In this document: one piece after another, positions 9,471-21,000 of the stretch
Position numbering within the stretch: the stretch's first letter is position 1
How the letters are laid out: each line of letters opens with the position of its first letter
Source of the DNA: Triparma verrucosa
Lineage: Eukaryota; Sar; Bolidophyceae; Parmales; Triparmaceae
Assembly: GCA_030267905.1 (NCBI GenBank)
Contig: BRXX01000206.1
Location: 29,473 to 93,472, forward strand
DNA: 64,000 nucleotides
Direction: 5' to 3'
Notes under the pieces: generated by a model
What the model was told of the DNA's origin: nothing
The model's input: the letters and a program-made list of their open reading frames with translations, nothing else
The model's database searches: none
Translations under genes and position numbers: made by a program

Positions 9471-12400
9471 ATGGATTACCGCCTGGTACGTTCACGTGAT
9501 CGTGCATCAAGGCGCACGCGTGATTTTACAATCTACAGCATCCACCCACCGCGACGATAAGTTCCAGATCGACGCGAGAAACCATTTCTATTTAAATTCG
9601 ACCAAACTTGTCGAACCTTTCCTCTTTCCGATCATTAGAAATCGCATTCACGCGCAAAATATCATCTCTGACCACTAACACGCCCCGATACTCTCTCCCG
9701 ACGCCCCCAGGTAACCCACAACTGCCATTCGCCGGACGTAGTATCGTCAATATCGGTGTCTGCTGGGCTGCAAGGCAAAGGGCAGCACGATGCCTCGGAG
9801 GAGTCAACATCGTCTCAGGGCGCTAACGCTAATGCTAACGCTCCCAACACATCGCTGATATCGTACAACGTGAGCTCCCACCTCTTCCGCCTAGAAACCA
9901 GCCAGGGCGGCACCGAAACAACCCTGAACTTCACCGGAAAGGGCTTCTGCGGTCCCTCCTCATCAATATTCTTCACCGGCCCTTCTGGCTGCGCGATTTA
10001 CCACAACAAAAGTTGGATCTGCCGGATCCAGGACCCCGGCATCGGCGGACTTGCCTTCGTCGAGGACGGGAGGACTGCCCTCGCGCCCCTGGAAAGCGGG
10101 AAGGTTGCAGTCATGTGCTTTCAAGAAGAGGGAATCTCCCGTATCCACATCCTCCCCGGCCCGCTCTCCAACAATGGCAGGGCGAGTCGCCCCTCTAAAG
10201 TCACCTCCATCGCGTCTCTGGGACCTTACAACGGCAGTTCGGTGTTCGTCCTTATAGTCGAGAACGACGAGGCCTCTGGTGTGTCTGTCGACATGCACAG
10301 CATGTCCAACAACGCCACCCCCTGGTTGACAAATTACACCTCAAGCGCCGAGACCTTCACCCTAGCAACAACAACAAACGTTTCCTCCGACTCCAGTTTC
10401 AAGGACGGACCGTGGAAGATAGAGAGGTTGCCCACGGAAGTGGTAATTTGCGAGACTGGTCTTGGAGTGGTGATGGTCGAGGGCGGGAAGGCCAGGCTGT
10501 TTGACGTTCAGGGGGAGAGGTGGAGCGAGACTTGGTGGGAACAGGTGAGTTGGGCTCGTTAAAATGAGTGTAAAGCGGCGAGCTGAGAATTCGTCGATAT
10601 TTCCTTGCTGCGAGTCGCTCTATTTATTCTAACTCGCGTCGCCTCACTCATCGCTTCGTCAATCGTCGCAGGAAATTCCAGGAACGATAGAGTACCTCGA
10701 CTACTACTTCAAAGATGGCGTGCACAAAGTATTGATTGGTGTTGACGGAAAATGCTTCGCACTGGACGTCTCGAGGAAGGGGATCGAAAACGTCACGAGG
10801 CTGAAGGGCAAAGTCAACAGCTTGAAGGGGAGCAAGGTCAGCGACAAAGGCGTCTGCTACGTGCCGATGGGCGACGGTGTCAGGGGCTACGCGGTGGAGG
10901 GCGAGGCAGTTTGGGAAGACGCTGGTAGAGGTGAGGAACGCCAGCGCCAAAAAACAGTACAACCTCACAACAACTAACAGCTCCACTTCAGATTTCGAAA
11001 AGGTCGGCGGGGCCTGCTTCCATAATGGAGGCTTGGTCGTTGGCTCCGGGAAGATAACGCGCTTCGACAAGATGATGAACCCGTGCTGCAGCTTTGAAAT
11101 CGAGGCGGGGGGAGACGTCGGACTCGGGGTGTCCAGTGGGTACTTTCGGACGCCTTTGAATCTACCCGTTGGGGAGAGCGAGGCTATACTGTTCGGAGAG
11201 GACGTTGGCTTGATAATGGGTGGGGACGAAATGAGCCCGATAGAAGATATGAACGACTTGGGTCTGAAAGGGGGGGGCTTGGAGGTCGGAATTTGCGCCG
11301 GCCAAGTCGTGGAGATTTGCAGGAATGGGGATATTTGGGTGGGAGGGCAGAGGGCGAACAAGAGCAACTCCGACGTCGTGACCCACGCGAAGGTCCGGGA
11401 TGGAGTAATTGCGGTGGCTAGGCAAGGCGGCCTCGTGGAATGCTCCGTCAACGGTGGGCAGTCCTGGGTGACGGTTTGCGAGTTTCAAGGCGAGGTTAGG
11501 TGAGAAGCTGCAAAACGCGCGAAATCTTGTTTGTTATGATGGACCACTCACAAGCACCGCCACTTTATTCCAACTCGCCGCAGTGCCGTCACCTGCGCGA
11601 ACAACCCCCTTCGGGTAGGCGTCTCGGGCTGGGGCAGGGGGGGCTGTGACATATTCCGTGAAGAGGACTTTGAGAAGTCGGGGACGACCATGGGAGAGAA
11701 ATTCAACGATGTGAGGGCCCTGGAAATGTTGAAGGACGGGACCGTCGTGCTGGGGATTGGCAGCGGCGAGGTTGTTATGGAATCGCCATCGTCCTCCTCG
11801 TCGACTTCTGTCAAGGTAGGAAACACGCCGGTCAAGTTGACAGTATTTCAGGCAGCCACGGAACTGGAGGATGACGGGGTGGTCAAGAGGGAGACATGGG
11901 AGGACAAGGTCCTCGGCCACTTCAAGGGCGAGATACTCGCGAGTTGCGACGGCGTCGGAACTTTTCCCGACTCTGCCCTCATAGGAACCGTTGGAACCGA
12001 GGTCGTCGCCGTAGATGTCGCCCTCGTCGTCGACAACCAGCAGCGCCCCCCTGATTCCCCTGACTCGTGCAGCGTCACAGCCATGTGCCCCCTCAAGAAT
12101 GCAAGGGGTTGGTGAGTGACGCACATTCCATTTTATTATTACATCATACATCTATTTCTAACTCAGGGCGATTTCCAGCTTCCTCAAGGACAGCGGAGAA
12201 ATAGTGGTGGGAAAAATTTCGATGGTCGCCAGAGCTTCGCTCAAGAGGTTGGAGCCCGGAGAGCGTGTCAAGCACGTCGCCGGCGTAGGGCGGTTCGTCG
12301 CAGGCGTGACGGAGAGCGGAGACAAGAAGCAGTCGACAATTCGCCTCTTTGATGGCGAGAAGGAGGTGTGGTCTTCGAAGCCCATATACAGCGACAAGCT

Positions 12401-13565
12401 CGTCAGTTCCATGACGGCCTGTCCCTCGCCTGCCGGGTGCAACAACCCGTGCATTGCCGTCGCCACCATAAACTTCTCCCAGGCCGCAGAGGCTGCCGGA
12501 GGCGGAAGCACCCGGGCGAAAGCGGAGCTCAGCGTGCTGGAGCTGGTGGACGATGCTTCGAGCGACCTCAGAATGAGGGGGATCGGGGGAGTAGATTTCG
12601 AAGGCGAGTTGTTAGTGACAGCGAGGACGAAGCCAAAGTGACCAGTGACGATTCGTAGGGCTCCGAGCAAAGCCGAAATGATCAGATCTAACCTAAGCCT
12701 CACGCTCGCCACAGGTGGCTGCTTCGTTACCACCCACTGCAAGGAGCATCTGATCGTTGGGGCTGACGAAGAGATAATAGTCCTCCGCTGGCTAGCGCCG
12801 GGGGAGCGACGACCAAAGGCGGGCGCAGGAGGGCTATGCGTGGTGAGTCGGGCCCCGACTCCGAGCCACAACGTGGTGACCAGCCTGAGCGCCATCCCCT
12901 GCCAAGACAAAGATGAGGAAGGCAACATGCTCATAGCCGTCGCTGAATTACTTCACGCCGTCGTTGTATACAAGTTCTTCGCCCAGGGCGAGGTCACTCG
13001 GCTGGTCTGCGTAAAGGAGGACGAACGGGCCTTCCTGACCACGAGCGTCGTATTTTCCACCTCGTGGGGATTGACGACACTCTTCTGCTCTGACCAGAGC
13101 AACGACCGAATTGTCGTTTGGGGCCTCGAGAGAATCAAGAGGGAGGAGAGCAAGGCCGAGGAAGAGAAGGGGGAAGCGAAGGAGGAGAAGGAGAAGGAGG
13201 ATGAGGTGGAGGAGGAGAAGGAGGGGCGCAACAACCGTTTGCCCAAGGAGTTCCGCAAAAATCGGTCAGAGAAGATGGACCTGAAAATGATGGAGCTCTT
13301 CAAGTGGGAGCAACCTTTCAAGGCCAGCAGCGACGCTAACGGCAGCTCCGACAAAGTTTCCATTCTCATCAGCGCAGGCACTGAGCTGCCAGGGGTCCTT
13401 GCCATCAGCCCAGCGGGCAAGATTGCTGTGCTCAAACTGTGGTCCAAGAAAAGCCTGGGAGGTGTCGGCAACGAGAGCACAATTGACCTCACCAACTACG
13501 AAGCGTCTGCAGGTATAAGCAGAGACACCGCCGGCAAAGCTCTCTTGTCGAGGAAAGGCAATTAA
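9471..13565 (+). CDS. DDB1/SF3B3/CPSF160-family propeller protein (MMS1_N + CPSF_A)
   Basis: My exon model is 9471-9485, 9711-10544, 10672-10930, 10992-11499, 11584-12111, 12167-12637 and then to 13565. The tiny first exon (MDYRL) is supported by a Kozak-like ATGG and frame continuity; no in-frame ATG exists further in. The N-terminal part aligns with the MMS1_N region of DDB1 (KDGPWKIERL matches KGPWKQENV). The C-terminal part shows CPSF_A features (IRLFDGEKEVWSS, CIAVATINFS, FEGELLVTAR, DERAFLTTSVVF). Family members scaffold cullin-4 ubiquitin ligases, splicing SF3b or mRNA 3' processing. This copy is divergent and has a long Lys/Glu-rich insert at about 13130-13270. The 12638-12713 junction is unresolved: the best-looking acceptor (12713) breaks frame, whereas exon starts at 12686 or 12698 keep it. 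Confidence 0.72.
10545..10671 (+). repeat. Intron with terminal inverted-repeat motif (introner-like)
   Basis: The intron starts GTGAGT. Near its left end is AAGCGGCGAGCTGAGAATTC (about 10572-10591). Near its right end is ATTCTAACTCGCGTCGC (about 10627-10643), containing the branch-site core CTAAC and largely the reverse complement of the left motif. It ends TCGTCGCAG. Confidence 0.6.
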
Positions 13566-14349
13566 TTGAGTATGTTCATGAAATGTTGAAGATAGAAATT
13601 ATGATAGTTGTGTATTTAATTAACTTCTTCGACATGACATCATGCTTGTTTCCCCTCTTGTCGTGGGGTGGGGCGGGACGTAGGGGTGGGGTGACGGAGA
13701 CCGGTTCTACTTCACATGGCGCAACAATTTTTAGGCACGAAAAGCAAACCCGCGGAGGACCGCAATTTGCCCGTTTGTGTTGATTTTGGTCGAGCACTTT
13801 TCAGCATTCGGTTTTTAGGGAAGAATTTTTTATTTTTCACCAAATTTTGCGAAGCTACTGTTACTGGTTTCGGTACTTCATAGGCTTTATTTGATTTTTT
13901 AATAATAGCCCCACGCATTGATTATTTTGGACCACACCACCTTCCCGCCTGCCAGTTGGACGAAACCCTACCGCTTTTAACACAACCCGTCGTTAGCCAA
14001 AAGAGTTCTCAAAAACCAAGCTAAACGCTAGACAAAGGTGAGAAAGCCAGTGTAGTGGGACATCGCGGCCCGCAGTGTTCCCCATGAGCCCCTTCGTTTC
14101 CGATCTAACCCCGTCTTTATCCCAACCTCCCTTTCATCAGTTTATATCCACGCTAGAACATTAATTTACTGCTGCTGCCCTCCTTGTCTGCTCTCAGGGA
14201 CGTCGTCAGGAAAAATCCGAGACTATACACCCTCAAATACCCCCGCCCCCCCCCTTCCCACCCCCCTTCACCCCCATTTCCACTGTGTTTGAGCAAGAGA
14301 CTATTGATATATCCAATAGTCTCCGGCTCTCTCACTCGCTATCCAGTTC
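13566..14349. other. Intergenic region
   Basis: About 780 bases between the DDB1-like gene and the CaaX gene. It contains a G-rich patch near 13660-13700 and a pure C-rich tract at about 14237-14276. Short frames here lack any recognisable feature. It presumably contains the promoter and 5' leader of the next gene. Confidence 0.5.
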
Positions 14350-15311
14350 ATGCCCGAACAAGTGATTCCTCTGAATCAGTCAAGCCCTGAAAATAATCCG
14401 AATCAAAACTCAGACCAGGAGCGACCGCCCAAAGTTGAAGGGAGCGGAGAGATGTCAAATCAAGAGAAGGATGAGGCTCTCGTACATAGTGACAGGTTAG
14501 TAGTGCGGGCAGGCTTGGTGGGGGTGATGGGGAGTTGAGTGATGGGGGGAGCGTGTTCGTCTTTATGTGTGCGCGGAGATCGATTATGTGTGTGTGGGGG
14601 GGAATGCGCGGGGGCGGGACTTCGTTTGCCGCGGTCTAACTCGGCGATTTATTTTTCTCCTCACAGTCTTGCGCCAGAATCTGGCAAACCCGATCGTCCT
14701 TCACTAACCATTGATACTGAGGGAGAAAATGGATCTTCTTCCCCTGGAAAAGTAATGGCAGAATCTTCGACGACCTCCGGTGGCTCGGAGGCTGTAACTC
14801 CCAATAGACGCGCTAGTTTGTTAAAGCAGAGGGTAAGTTGTGTAGAGAGGGGGGGGGAAGGGGAATGTTATTTTGAGGCAGGAATTTTCTGAGGGAATTT
14901 AATACCAGCGTTGTGCTTGCCAGCGGTTTTCCTCTAACACCGCTCGACCACAACCGCTTCTCTTCTTCCTCGTCTGTTCACATCCCCCACAGTCGAGTTT
15001 CCTCAGCCCAACCGGACAACATCTTGATAAACCAAGACAGGGACGCAGGCTTTCTTTCTCTGATGAATCAGGGGAAAACTTAGTTGAGGTGAGGCATACC
15101 TTAGCTCTTGACGGCATATGGCGTATACGGACCCCCCCCACGACCTTCAACAACACGAGCGCGCAACTAACTCCTACCTTCCCTCCCTCCCTCTCTTCAG
15201 ACTGCCTTCAGTGATAGCCTTCATTACAGCAACAAACAGTCGTCCTTCCTACAGAACAGCGCAAATGACTTCTCAAATAGCCCCTCCAAGGGCTGTTGCG
15301 TCATCGCGTGA
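14350..15311 (+). CDS. Small phosphoprotein-like protein with C-terminal CaaX prenylation box
   Basis: Four exons (14350-14495, 14667-14832, 14993-15088, 15201-15311) join in frame to 172 residues. The chain is hydrophilic and probably disordered, rich in Ser, Asn, Pro and Glu. Candidate basophilic kinase sites stand out: RRASLLKQR, and RRLSFSDESGENLVE at the start of the third quarter. The last residues are GCCVIA, so Cys-Val-Ile-Ala forms a CaaX box with an adjacent Cys that could be palmitoylated. A farnesylated, membrane-attached, phospho-regulated adaptor is the natural inference. I do not recognise the family. The first intron has the local branch motif TCTAACTCGG. No single exon exceeds 56 codons, so simple scans would miss this gene. 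Confidence 0.7.
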
Positions 15312-15562
15312 GGTGTTGTGAGGGCAGGGCGCGACAATAGAGGTAGAGACTAGTTGTTTTATTTGTTGTCTTCCTCAATAGAGAGGGAGAGAGGGAGAGG
15401 AGAGGGAGAGAGGGAGAGGAGAGGGAGAGGGGGAGAGGGATTATTGGCTGCAAACAAATAAATTAAGTTTACAGCAGATCACAAGCTTTAGAGGAGGAAA
15501 TTTTACATTTAAAAGAGAAGTAAGAAGAGGCATTTATTATTTTTTAAACTTCGCTTTCACAT
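15312..15562. repeat. (GAGAGG)n low-complexity tract between convergent genes
   Basis: About 250 bases between the CaaX gene and uL14. A run of GAGGGAGA-type units spans about 15380-15440. The rest is AT-rich 3' flank. Confidence 0.6.
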
Positions 15563-15994
15563 TTAGAGGATGCTGGAGGCGTTGGAAGAAATACGGGGCC
15601 AAAGGTCGGCGCACTCCTTAGCAACAGGTCCAGAAACGGCGGATCCCTTCATCTCTCCCTTGTTGTTCACGATAACACCAGCGTTGTCCTCAAAGTACAC
15701 GAAGACACCCTCCTTCCTGCGGAAGGCCTTGCGCTGCCTGACGACGACGGCGGGCATGACCTTCTTGCGGAGCTCGGGCTTTCCCTTCTTGACGGAGCAC
15801 ATGACCATGTCGCCGGAGGAGGCCTTGGGGTACCTGTTGAGACGGCCGCCGATGTTGCAAACGGAGATGATGTGCAGGTTCTTGGCTCCGGTGTTGTCGG
15901 CGCAGTTGATGACGGCAGCAGTGGGCAGACCAGCAGAGATCTTGTGCTTAATGCCGGCAGCGAGAGCGCGTCCACGTTTTCCCTTCTCTCCCAT
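15563..15994 (-). CDS. RPL23: Cytosolic ribosomal protein uL14 (RPL23)
   Basis: A 143-residue single-exon protein matching eukaryotic uL14 almost throughout: AAVINCADNTGAKNL, GDMVMCSVKKGKPELRKKV, VVVRQRKAFRRKEGVF, YFEDNAGVIVNNKGEMKGSA and GPVAKECADLWPRI. uL14 sits at the large-subunit face contacting the small subunit and eIF6. The N-terminus (MGEKGKRGRA) is short and basic as usual. Start and length fit the family. The gene diverges from eIF3h across about 820 bases. Confidence 0.98.
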   Translation of the reverse strand: MGEKGKRGRALAAGIKHKISAGLPTAAVINCADNTGAKNLHIISVCNIGGRLNRYPKASSGDMVMCSVKKGKPELRKKVMPAVVVRQRKAFRRKEGVFVYFEDNAGVIVNNKGEMKGSAVSGPVAKECADLWPRISSNASSIL

Positions 15995-16815
15995 TTTTAA
16001 TTTATTGGTGCGTGTGGGGGGTGTTCTGTGTGGGGGAGGAGTGTGTTAGAAAGAAGTGGAGCAGATTGCAAAAATCCAACGAAAAGTGTGAAACAATTGT
16101 ACACGGTACGTGGACCGCACGCGCGACACAACGGTGGACTTGTTATAATAATAGGTATCGCCACGCACAACGTTGAGACGAAGAATTGTCGAGGAGACAC
16201 ACAATTCACCCCAATGCGAAGGTCTGGGGCGGGGCCAACGGATGGGCCAGGGAGGGGCCGTGTGGAATGACCGCGGATAATTGGAAGTTCTCGACGTCAC
16301 TTGGGGGTCTGTTGGATGTGTTGAGGAGCCCTCGTATGTTGTAAATGGGGATCAGTACGTGGGGAGGATGGAAACTAACCAAAAACTGAATGTCCTGAGG
16401 ATTGGCTAGGTTTTCCATGGTGAGGGGTCCACTGTACACATTTTGGATCTGCGATTTTTGTCGTACGCCACGCATATATTGAATTTTAAAAGCCCCCCAT
16501 CAGCGCTTCAGAGGTAAGTGTTAGACCGATCGCAACCAAGTTGAACAAGTCGCGCCGAGGCCAAATTCGGAGCGAAAAAAAAGGGTTTCGTGAACCAACG
16601 CTTCATGACGAAGCATCAGGCAAATTGCGCCCTTCCTTTTCGTATTTCCGCAACACAATTGATATCCAGGCCACAATCATGCCCTGATAGCACCGTTCTT
16701 TCCCTCAATCCAACCAAAATCTTCGTGAAACAAATTAAAACCATCCATAACTACACCCGTCCGTCCCCCCCTAATCCCTCCCCTCCCTCCCTCCCTCCCT
16801 CCCTTCCGCAGAAAC
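15995..16815. promoter_or_regulatory. Divergent intergenic region between uL14 and eIF3h
   Basis: About 820 bases separating two translation genes transcribed away from each other, so it must carry both promoters. The stretch just before eIF3h is a pyrimidine run of CCCT units (16772-16805) ending CCGCAG directly before AAACATGG. This looks like the polypyrimidine tract and acceptor of a 5'-UTR intron. I see no tRNA-like or other RNA gene. Confidence 0.45.
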
Positions 16816-17922
16816 ATGGCTGAGCTCCACATCGACGGCGTGGCTCTCCTGAAAATCATCTCGCACAGTACGAACTACCTTCCCCAGAATGTCTCTGGCT
16901 CCCTCCTCGGCCTGGAGGTCACTGAAACTTCCTCTGGCTCCATCGTGCACGTTACCAATTCCTTTGGCTTTCCCCAGACCACGTCCGTCCCCGAGCCGGT
17001 CGACGCCGTGGAGGAAGAGGTGGACCCCGCCGCCGCCGCCGCCGGCGTGCCGCCGCCTGAGGAGGACGAGGACGCCTCGGACCCTCACATCGTGGCGTCC
17101 AACGAGGCGCAGGATGGCTACCAGCGTGAGATGATGAAGATGCTCAAGAATGTCAATGTCGACAGCAACGTGGTCGGGTGGTACCACAGCACCTACCTCG
17201 GAACTTTTGCGTCGAGCACCCTCATCGAGACGCAGCTGAGCTACCAGTTGGAATTAGGAGACAACGCCGTTGTCCTTTTGTACGACCCCATCCAGACGGC
17301 CAACAACAGCCAGGGGGAGGTCGTCGTCAAGGCCTACACGCTGACGAAGGAGTTTGTGGAGAAGAAGGAGAGGGGAGGAAAGGAATACATCAATACTAAG
17401 AACGTCTTTAAGGAGATGACGGTCAAGGTCCGGAACCCTGGCCTCGTCCGCGCTGCCCTCTTTGACCTAGACAGAAATAACTCCCCCGCCGCTGCCGGCG
17501 CGACCGTCCCCCGCACCGTCCTCACGAACTCTCAGTACGGCGCCAACGGCGAGGTCGACTTCGACCGCCTCGACTTGTCCACGAACCCCTTCCTCGAGAA
17601 GAACCTCGAATTCCTCTGCCAGTGGGTCGACGAGCTCTCGAGCGAGCAGAGCAAGTTCCAAGTCTACGCCCGTCAGCTCCTCAAGGAGGAGGGAGGTGGA
17701 AGCGTCCACCCCATTCAATTGAGGGGATCGTCACGCTCCAACACCACCCGTGTCCATGTAGACAAGTCCAAGAGGTGGACCGACGCAGAAGCCCCCTCCC
17801 GCATTGACGCCCTCTTGAGCAACCTTCAATTAACGACATACTGTAATAACGTCAACGACTTCGCCGAGCGCAGTTTCTCGAAGCTGTTCCTTGCCGGAGG
17901 GTTGCAAGGCGCTACGAACTGA
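16816..17922 (+). CDS. EIF3H: Translation initiation factor 3 subunit H (MPN domain)
   Basis: A 368-residue single-exon protein. The MPN domain opens MAELHIDGVALLKIISH and continues through VSGSLLGLEV. The family-specific segment NVDSNVVGWYHSTYLGTF and the following SYQLELGDNAVVLLYDP match eIF3h closely. The zinc-binding JAMM residues of active MPN proteases are not evident, as expected for this structural subunit. An Ala/Pro/acidic insert at about residues 63-90 is the main departure. Its role is scaffolding of the eIF3 complex in cytosolic translation initiation. The start has a good context (AAACATGG). Confidence 0.93.
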   Translation: MAELHIDGVALLKIISHSTNYLPQNVSGSLLGLEVTETSSGSIVHVTNSFGFPQTTSVPEPVDAVEEEVDPAAAAAGVPPPEEDEDASDPHIVASNEAQDGYQREMMKMLKNVNVDSNVVGWYHSTYLGTFASSTLIETQLSYQLELGDNAVVLLYDPIQTANNSQGEVVVKAYTLTKEFVEKKERGGKEYINTKNVFKEMTVKVRNPGLVRAALFDLDRNNSPAAAGATVPRTVLTNSQYGANGEVDFDRLDLSTNPFLEKNLEFLCQWVDELSSEQSKFQVYARQLLKEEGGGSVHPIQLRGSSRSNTTRVHVDKSKRWTDAEAPSRIDALLSNLQLTTYCNNVNDFAERSFSKLFLAGGLQGATN

Positions 17923-18061
17923 AAAGAAACCGTAAAAATTGTTGAAAAAAGAATGCAGTGGCTTTTTCTTATTTGTCTCCTCTCTTCCCCCCTTGGTCAT
18001 ATCCTCTTTGTCTCAGGTCGGAAAGATCGAGATGTTTATAATTGTCCCTCCTTTCTTCACC

Positions 18062-21000
18062 ATGCGCCCCCCTTTACACCTAACCCTCACCCTCACACCA
18101 ATTTTACTTCCCCAAGCCCTCTCGCAACACCAGTCCGCCCCAACCCCGGTGCCCCCCCCTAACTACCCCTCCTCTTCATCTCACCGCTCTGAGCCCAACT
18201 TCCCAGTTCCTCAGTCCCTTTCTCATGAGAACGGGGCAAATCTGCGATCCCACACGAACAGCTACGATGCATCAGGGTCAAATTGGCACCATGATTCGCC
18301 CCATTCTCTCCCCGACCCTTCGCAAGCCTATCAAACTATAGACACTTCGAGCAGGTGAGAAGCAGGGTCCCCCTCGTAAGCAAAATTGTACCCCTGCTGC
18401 CGTCGCTGCCGCTCACCCCCCCCCCCCCCCCCCCCCTCCCTCTTCAGCCACCGCTCGTTGTCAAAATCCCCTCCGGGCAACATGGCGGCGTGTCAAGACG
18501 AGCAGTGGCAGAGCCGTGGCTGGGGCTGCGTGAATTCCGAAGACGATTGCAACTATTTTTTCAATGGTGCATGGCAAGGCCGAGGTGAGAAGCTACGAGA
18601 CGACGCCAACACTAGGAGGAGAGAAGCGACGAGCCGAGAACTGGTTCAAGGGTGAAGAGGCGATACTCCTACTTTGTGTCGCTGCTACCAACTTCTTCGC
18701 TGTATCTAACATCATGAACACCCCTTCCTTTTCGACTCGCTTCGCTCTTCGCTTTGCTCGTTGAAGTGAATGTCGCAAGTTTATCCCCCTTTGGAACAAC
18801 ATGCAAAACTTACCTTTTGTGTTCGGCGGAAGATATGAGCTGGACAGGTTGTGAACAGGAGGTTAAGGTTGCATGTGTCGAATGTGCAAATGGGTATTCT
18901 TCCACTGGTGTTGGGGCGGCTTGCGGATCTCAGTCTGCGATTAATGATTGTCTCCCTAGTAGCGCCCCTACCCGCTCCCCCACCCTAGCGCCTACCCAGT
19001 CCCCTACGACCCCCGCCCCGACCGGAGATCTTTGCAAGACAGGAGAGAAGGACGGCGAAGAGACTGACGTTGACTGCGGAGGTCCAGACTGCAATAAATG
19101 CGAAATTGACCAAGGATGTATCGCCGACTCTGACTGTAAAACCGACACTTGCCTCGCCAGCATGTGTGTTGGCGCCCCCACCACTTCCCCGACACTTTCG
19201 CCAACTCTGTCGCCAACCCTGTCCCCCACTGCTAAACCGACCTTTGCCCCCACTGCCCACATTGGGTGTGGCGACAAGGGCTGTTGGACAGGAACCGAGT
19301 CCTGTTGCGACGACATCCAGGCCAACCTCTTCACAACTAGCAAGATCACGGAGAGAATTCTCTTCTTCGATCCGAGGCAGGACCAGGTCGGGGTCTTCGA
19401 GACGTACCTGGAGAACAAGGTTTTGAAGACGCAAACTAATGAAGCGAGGGAAGTCTATTCGCAGCGGCTTCCCATGAGTTTCCAAGGCGGTGGACACATC
19501 TGCTTCAGCATGGGCGGCGAGAGCCTCTACTTCAGCCAGGTGAGGGGCGCGGAGAGCATACATTTTTTCATTGTTGATATTAACTCACTATCTTGTGTGC
19601 GCAGATTCTCGAAGAATTTACCGTTGATGCAGAAAGCAGCGAAACCACTATCGAGACAATAGGTACCGTCGAGGAATTTGAAGCCCAACTGGGGGGCAGG
19701 GTGGGTACGATCCTGGACGGAACTAAGGCCAAGGCCATCACTGGAGCGGACAACTTCCTACCTGGCATGATCCAGGTCGGCCTTGCGGGCATGTTCATTG
19801 TCGACGGAGCACTCTCCGACGGCAAGGTCCTGTTCTTGCTACCGGACATGGTAACGTTGGTTGTAACCCCACCGATTTCAGGCTGCGTTGTTGGGGACAT
19901 CGCATCCTTCCAAGTGAAGAGCAACGAGGGGAAACTACTGACGCTCTGTGTCAACACCGGAGAAGTTCATAAGACGGACTTCACCATCGACGGTACCACC
20001 GGAACCACAGTCAATTTTGTTTCCGGCGCGGGCGCCATCGCGACCATTGCGATAGACGGCCAAACCACCAAGTCCATCGCCATTAACCTTCTGGGAGACG
20101 TGTTTTGGGTCGCAATGAAGTTGGACGACCCGACCGAACGGGGAGTCGACCACTTGCACCGTTTCGACATTACGGCAAGTTCAGCGACCAAAACCAACAC
20201 CGCTGTAAGGTTGGAAGACATCGGCGGCGGTGTGGCGCCTCGGGATGGTATTTCCATTGAGTTCATTAGGCAGGCTCCGAATGGCATGCTTTACGCTTCT
20301 GAGAGCAAGTATGGTCTGCCCCTCATCATAGACGTTCGGGAGAGCGACAGCGACGGCGTCATCGGACAGGTAAGGAGGGAAGCAGCGAGCGAAGCGAAGC
20401 GACGAGCCAGAATCGCCATGTGGTGATGGAATTGGCATTGACTCAGAAGCAATCAAAACGCTCACCCTCGCTTCGCTCGCCGCTCCTTTCGCCGCTCCAC
20501 TCGCTTCTGGACAGACCGGGGCAGAATTCGGGGATGCCAGCGACACATTCTCCCTCGCGTTCTCGACGATGGCTTACGGAAAGTGGTGCAAGCTCTACAC
20601 TCCTTGCACTGATGAATACGATCAGACACCCTTCGACTGTACGGCTCATGTACCGTTTCCGCTCGAGAACAACCCTGACGCTTTGTCGGAAGAGAAAAAA
20701 AGGACCATCAAGGCCGGGCAAATGTACACTTTCGAGATAGAGTTGAAAGACGCGGAGCAAAATGATGTGAAGACTTATACAGAGTTGGATGCCGAACTCA
20801 TCAACGTTGTCCAGGGGTCAAGTGGACCGAGAACCACTATCTACTCCGTTGATGCAAACTTCATACAGCTGCCAGATATACTGCAAAGATACCGCGGTAC
20901 TATGAAGGTCGAGAATGTGGAGGGAGTGTGGGAACTGGCGGTGAAGCTGAAGAAGATGGGAACAGTGCTGGGGAAATCTGAGCCTTTCTTGGTTGAACCC

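Noticed and set aside
13712..13918. 68-codon minus-strand frame in the spacer after the DDB1-like gene
   Set aside because: Short, no features, and no supporting context.
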